From: Tetmemena sp. SeJ-2015
Taxonomy: Eukaryota; Ciliophora; Spirotrichea; Sporadotrichida; Oxytrichidae
Assembly: GCA_027382625.1 (NCBI GenBank)
Contig: JAJKFJ010022840.1
Location: 1-33,746, forward strand
DNA length: 33,746 nucleotides
Direction of reading: 5' to 3'
The translations under genes and the position numbers were made by a program. Shown here in pieces: positions 33,301 to 33,746 of the stretch; the stretch's first letter is position 1; each line of letters opens with the position of its first letter. The notes under the pieces are model-generated. The model was not told the origin of the DNA, made no database searches, and worked only from the letters and a program-made list of their open reading frames with translations.

Positions 33301-33746
33301 TGAAAATGCAACTCTTTATCTAACTTGCAAATTTAAGTGTATCTATTTATAAAAGTAAGATAATCTCAATTCATACTATACTAAAATACTTGAATATTGA
33401 AACTCTGACCAATTAAAAAGGTTGATTAATTAAAAAATTTGCAAAATCAATGCTGATATAGTAATATGTGAATGATACTTTTGGAGGTTGCACATCTTGC
33501 TATACCAGCTGCAGATCTTGTTGGGAGGCTTATGGCAATAAATGCTATTCTTGTCCGAACACTCCAACTGCAACCACTTGGACTTATAACTATATTGACA
33601 CATGCCTCACTAGCTGCGGCGATGGATACAGAGATGATTACGAGGAGTGTGATGATGGTAACGTCGCGAATAGAGACGGATGCTCATCTACCTGTAATAT
33701 TGAAGATATTTTTAGATGGATATGCTTGTGCAGGGGGTCATTTAAA
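21100..33746 (+). CDS. gene 2: paralog, 5' part (runs off the window)
   Basis: Third family member, with the same order of parts as gene 1 from the leader to the first DDGN repeat. It begins at ATG 21100-21102. Pointer sites at the leader (TAAG), lectin (AAT), linker (TAT) and Cys repeat (AGAT) match gene 1, but IES contents differ. The LamG2 part is nearly identical to gene 1 and the LamG1 part more diverged. Two large insertions (26630-29287 and 30401-33466) are absent from gene 1. No disabling change was seen in the coding pieces, once IESs are removed. Confidence 0.7.
21212..21230. other. 19-bp IES, pointer TAAG
   Basis: TAAG at 21208-21211 and 21227-21230. Same site and pointer as gene 1 5519-5544. 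Confidence 0.7.
21422..21730 (+). CDS. E1 repeat ORF, 102 aa, apparently intact, unknown function
   Basis: ATG 21422 to TGA 21728-21730 reads MESCSLVAIDVADLPPDIQL, VRQLIKNEYEFLLESQAQHL, SAVRYEARKILETKYQ, then a Gln-rich C-terminus. Several Gln are TAA/TAG. Degenerate relatives occur at 6090-6430, 15200-16200 and 25749-26090, all inside IESs. The central part (RQLIKNEYEFLL...RYEARKIL) is the most conserved, which argues for a real protein. It is predicted helical. No family is recognised. It may be a non-autonomous element's gene or an accessory ORF of a transposon. Confidence 0.5.
22082..22360 (+). CDS. 92-aa ORF in a GC-richer IES block, unknown
   Basis: ATG 22082 to TGA 22358-22360: MWYQSALAGAWRSAGHYSIP, LLCWVYLFKGYSLVIRDKWC, then HENWNFNKSKRLLQKSTREF with CELGVRVC, using one TAG as Gln. 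The last part faintly resembles a basic DNA-binding N-terminus, but this is weak. The block (22070-22640) continues with GC-richer sequence of no clear frame and may instead be a structured RNA or mobile-intron remnant. Confidence 0.3.
22908..23010 (+). CDS. gene 2 MDS: LamG-like domain 1, continued
   Basis: DDFIDDNGSNLGTQDARYV then TNGMYFEGQNIQLYF, the counterpart of gene 1 6587-6690, with one Ser codon replaced by TAA (Gln). Confidence 0.6.
23011..24124. other. IES, unassigned AT-rich
   Basis: About 1.1 kb with no recognisable gene, twice as long as the corresponding spacer in gene 1. A short palindrome (TTTTTTTTAAAAAAA, near 23458-23472) is present. The left boundary is approximate. Confidence 0.45.
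24125..24518 (+). CDS. gene 2 MDSs: LamG-like domain 1 core, with intron 24175-24278
   Basis: LACTHAPASTTI, intron (GTAAGT...TTTTAG, 104 bp), then CQGTFSVDFWVYVNVLKQQS, a spacer, and NERFCIGFDFN ending at the AAT pointer 24516-24518. Splicing gives I-R-C-Q where gene 1 has I-G-C-E. Confidence 0.55.
25131..25396 (-). pseudogene. truncated protein-kinase-like remnant
   Basis: Same C-terminal kinase fragment as in the gene 1 IES (QWDIWSIVAIILECDMKPEE), with internal deletions and an abrupt end at the E2 boundary. Confidence 0.5.
25397..25650 (+). pseudogene. repeat E2, best preserved copy
   Basis: TGA-free frame GEEFEDQSNNCCAYLE, MCDEEQLQLLTFSSATFKCE then KWHYQHFCYGVDVKIWLFLL. Cys-rich N-part, hydrophobic end. 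No start codon at the left junction, so it is a fragment. Family not recognised. Confidence 0.45.
25749..26090 (+). pseudogene. degenerate repeat E1 copy
   Basis: VESCNLWYVEVTELPCDLQL then VQQLIQNQYEFLIQSSSQYF aligns with the intact E1 ORF at 21422. GTG replaces the start and the frame decays after about 60 codons. Confidence 0.55.
26125..26625 (+). CDS. gene 2 MDSs: LamG-like domain 1, C-terminal half
   Basis: GNMLVRMNYYNYYDYNYIFY continues to YAYIN; after IES 26198-26257 (pointer AAATT) comes DGWNHVTVTFTPVPFYTTIS with CWIQTDSG, then IWYYQLNDDPNNGGYF, YLCVGATILYG, and PLTGMINRISYYYGTQITAS to QISTLYS. A small spacer near 26448-26468 has T-run ends like gene 1 9832-9847. Confidence 0.65.
26198..26257. 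other. 60-bp IES, pointer AAATT
   Basis: AAATT at 26193-26197 and 26253-26257; removal joins A-Y-I-N to L-D-G-W-N-H-V in frame. Confidence 0.55.
26711..27046 (+). CDS. 111-aa basic ORF, unknown, in transposon region
   Basis: ATG 26711 to TGA 27044-27046: MNLQNVFNFFIQSNRSLFYQ, RKRKINEKQNQILESRISEI, LELNEFLFSHLEIKYLKPGR, then VNNNSPVSPSQSEIERIAQK. TAA/TAG give several Gln. A one-base change in the A6 run at 27033 would extend it as EAENYRQKNQTKY. Helical, basic, coiled-coil-like in the middle. Family not recognised; possibly the N-terminal part or partner ORF of the following transposase. Confidence 0.4.
27081..27640 (+). pseudogene. DDE transposase remnant, Tc1/mariner-type
   Basis: First a frame reading KGFIDILVSQLSAKCMVQFP then KLLNFLKKNEFKVTLERLN to TGA 27399-27401. 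Next, in another frame, INTKKYHEFILRDHEIFV and then LFIFMDNLSIHHCKRIKEF, whose M-D-N-x-S-I-H is the second catalytic Asp motif. After TGA 27521 follows LIFKPFYS...EIYSL, matching the proline-Tyr and third acidic region. Several stops and shifts show it is dead. It is related to, but clearly different from, the transposase at 2054-2847. Confidence 0.65.
27860..28260 (+). pseudogene. kinase-like remnant
   Basis: EQGSSAFLIIFNNKTEGGFF (about 27893) resembles a kinase glycine loop and first strands. GKCGCGNLALDFFNIKEVLP then IYWLRLLNQI (about 28134-28226) resembles the hinge and helix D/E region. The pieces are in different frames. A DLHR-like string follows but no clean HRD motif. Assignment is tentative. 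Confidence 0.4.
28287..29024 (+). CDS. long ORF of unknown function in transposon region (one internal TGA)
   Basis: A TGA-free frame of 210 codons from 28287 to TGA 28917-28919, continuing in the same frame to TGA 29022-29024. Content: EVDGFANDEVKYVIHNITQR, FQYDFDSESVYQSLKIKASQ, EIKLQEQKVRLTKFRTVEAE, ALNYHVDYSNMIGKYTCNLR, and after the internal TGA LLIDFIFDKKPTLQQSSSSY. At least 15 TAA/TAG Gln lie inside, so it is invisible under the standard code. It has no start codon of its own and may be the C-terminal part of the kinase-like protein just upstream. Family not recognised. Confidence 0.5.
29288..29352 (+). CDS. gene 2 MDS: small Cys-rich knot
   Basis: CDVWCKICPDVGASPN, counterpart of gene 1 10138-10200. 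The last Cys reading is shifted by one base here (CCGAACTAATGCC), possibly part of a pointer or an IES. Confidence 0.5.
29353..29507. other. IES region with a short conserved island
   Basis: Counterpart of 10201-10367 and of similar length. The island near 29449-29475 is shared with gene 1. No gene is seen. Confidence 0.35.
29508..30403 (+). CDS. gene 2 MDSs: LamG-like domain 2 and Cys linker start
   Basis: Same reading as gene 1 10368-11268: AMSGYLASYNFIQPNYPVDQ, GLWFD, SGVESFTIETWISPLSTVIG, FEKYSTPGNDYLYFGFQ, WHFLAVSMVKISSSQSRICF, GYMKELKVYDYAKENLDLAK and TGCLTNSNGNTCNRCPFESG, ending C-I-N-D-C-S-Y-N-Q-Y at the TAT pointer 30401-30403. Very high identity to gene 1 including the spacers indicates recent duplication or gene conversion of this segment. 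Confidence 0.75.
30634..30904 (+). CDS. predicted two-exon 81-aa gene in the left arm, unknown
   Basis: ATG 30634 reads MAELHQGLKVVASK, then a 25-bp intron (30676-30700, GTGCGT...TTTTAG), then QIICGLHKQFRWLVNLHPEK, NSTIEALEGELVSPHYQWIF and EFGSTEQISCEMKYHP to TGA 30902-30904. Three TAA/TAG Gln. Intron size and borders are typical of ciliate introns. Family not recognised. Downstream frames (ADEWKVEYKSIFQLPSWRR; TTQLEALVLDAAYMMSPRGD) look coding as well, so this may be the 5' part of a longer, intron-rich gene. Overlapping this on the opposite strand is an ORF at 30741-30968 that I regard as less likely. Confidence 0.4.
30952..31660 (+). other. GC-richer coding-like block in the left arm
   Basis: Successive protein-like frames: MESRIQINLLTTQLEALVLD to TPKSF (30952-31074); KVQKKEIKYDEPSKTTCAET to QQVSEPIRSDFKH (31136-31293); and a TGA-free frame from about 31284 reading SVPEILNLLARRCAELTKHL then EKRECFHFSRIQLKKRAPRQ. 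A GTGATA...TTTTCAG segment (31038-31083) could be an intron. The exon structure is not resolved and the family is unknown. Mirrored in the right arm at 32207-32915. Confidence 0.35.
32963..33233 (-). CDS. predicted two-exon 81-aa gene in the right arm (mirror copy)
   Basis: Reverse-complement copy of the 30634-30904 gene: ATG at 33233-33231, intron 33167-33191, stop complement of 32963-32965. The arm sequences agree here base for base as far as I can see. Confidence 0.4.
33468..33746 (+). CDS. gene 2 MDS: Cys-rich linker and first DDGN repeat (partial)
   Basis: After the inverted repeat: [58 protein letters not shown], then CSSTCNIED. The AGAT-flanked 10-bp micro-IES (33708-33717) leads into GYACAGGS. 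The window ends inside the repeat array. Confidence 0.8.
   Translation, partial: MNDTFGGCTSCYTSCRSCWEAYGNKCYSCPNTPTATTWTYNYIDTCLTSCGDGYRDDYEECDDGNVANRDGCSSTCNIEDIFRWICLCRGSFK
33708..33717. other. 10-bp micro-IES, pointer AGAT (gene 2)
   Basis: AGAT at 33704-33707 and 33714-33717, identical in sequence and site to gene 1 11935-11944. Confidence 0.65.

Larger units (their letters stand above)
30401..33466. mobile_element. 3.07-kb long inverted repeat inserted in a gene 2 codon
   Basis: Left arm 30401-31787, spacer 31788-32079 (292 bp), right arm 32080-33466. Every position x in the left arm pairs with 63867-x in the right arm, without net indel; only isolated mismatches are seen near the centre (for example 31745 and 31751). 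The element lies between C-S-Y-N-Q-Y and V-N-D-T-F-G-G-C. With one TA or TAT kept, its removal gives an unbroken frame (IES 30404-33467 with pointer TAT). Each arm carries the same genes facing inward. The spacer has no recognisable content. Confidence 0.85.

Noticed and set aside
30401..33466. Inverted repeat as a long-read hairpin artifact
   Set aside because: Both outer flanks continue the same gene in frame across the element, which an artifact of a turned-around read would not do. Still worth checking in raw reads.

Overview
The window looks like germline (micronuclear) DNA of a spirotrich/hypotrich ciliate of the Oxytricha/Stylonychia type. Three things in the sequence point there. (1) Long protein-like frames appear only when TAA and TAG are read as Gln and TGA alone as stop. 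(2) The coding pieces are AT-poor islands separated by very AT-rich spacers. (3) Where two islands abut, a short direct repeat (a pointer such as TAAG, AAT, GAC, GCTA, TATTG, ACTAT) sits at both ends of the spacer, and removing the spacer plus one repeat copy restores the frame. Several pointers contain no TA, which argues against Paramecium. The TAA/TAG reassignment argues against Euplotes.

The main content is a head-to-tail array of three paralogous genes on the + strand. Gene 0 is present only as its 3' part (about 1205-4615). Gene 1 is complete (5395-20355). Gene 2 starts at 21100 and runs off the window end. Gene 1 would encode a large type I surface protein: hydrophobic leader, first LamG/concanavalin-like lectin domain, small Cys-rich knot, second LamG-like domain, Cys-rich linker, twelve DDGN/GDGC Cys-rich repeats (DUF4215-like), beta-rich juxtamembrane region, several membrane segments, and a long Gln/Ser/acidic cytoplasmic tail ending in TGA. 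No function is known to me for this family; an extracellular adhesion or recognition role is inference.

The genes are broken by internal eliminated sequences (IESs) from about 5 bp to 3.7 kb. The large ones carry other DNA: a decayed Tc1/mariner-type transposase between TAA repeats in gene 0 (1781-2866); a 3.67-kb ATA-flanked IES in gene 1 (15158-18829) holding a G10/C10-ended MITE with an 8-bp target duplication, a (TAG)n tract and a GC-rich gene-like block; a 2.66-kb IES in gene 2 with transposase and kinase-like remnants (26630-29287); and a near-perfect 3.07-kb inverted repeat in gene 2 (30401-33466) that cuts a codon and whose removal restores the frame. Two families of IES-borne coding fragments (called E1 and E2 here) recur, and E1 has one apparently intact 102-codon ORF.

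Layout: 1-1204 mostly unassigned; 1205-4615 gene 0; 4616-5394 AT-rich intergenic; 5395-20355 gene 1; 20356-21099 intergenic; 21100-33746 gene 2 (5' part). No tRNA, rRNA, CRISPR array or telomeric C4A4 repeat was recognised. All frames, pointers and identities were worked out by eye.
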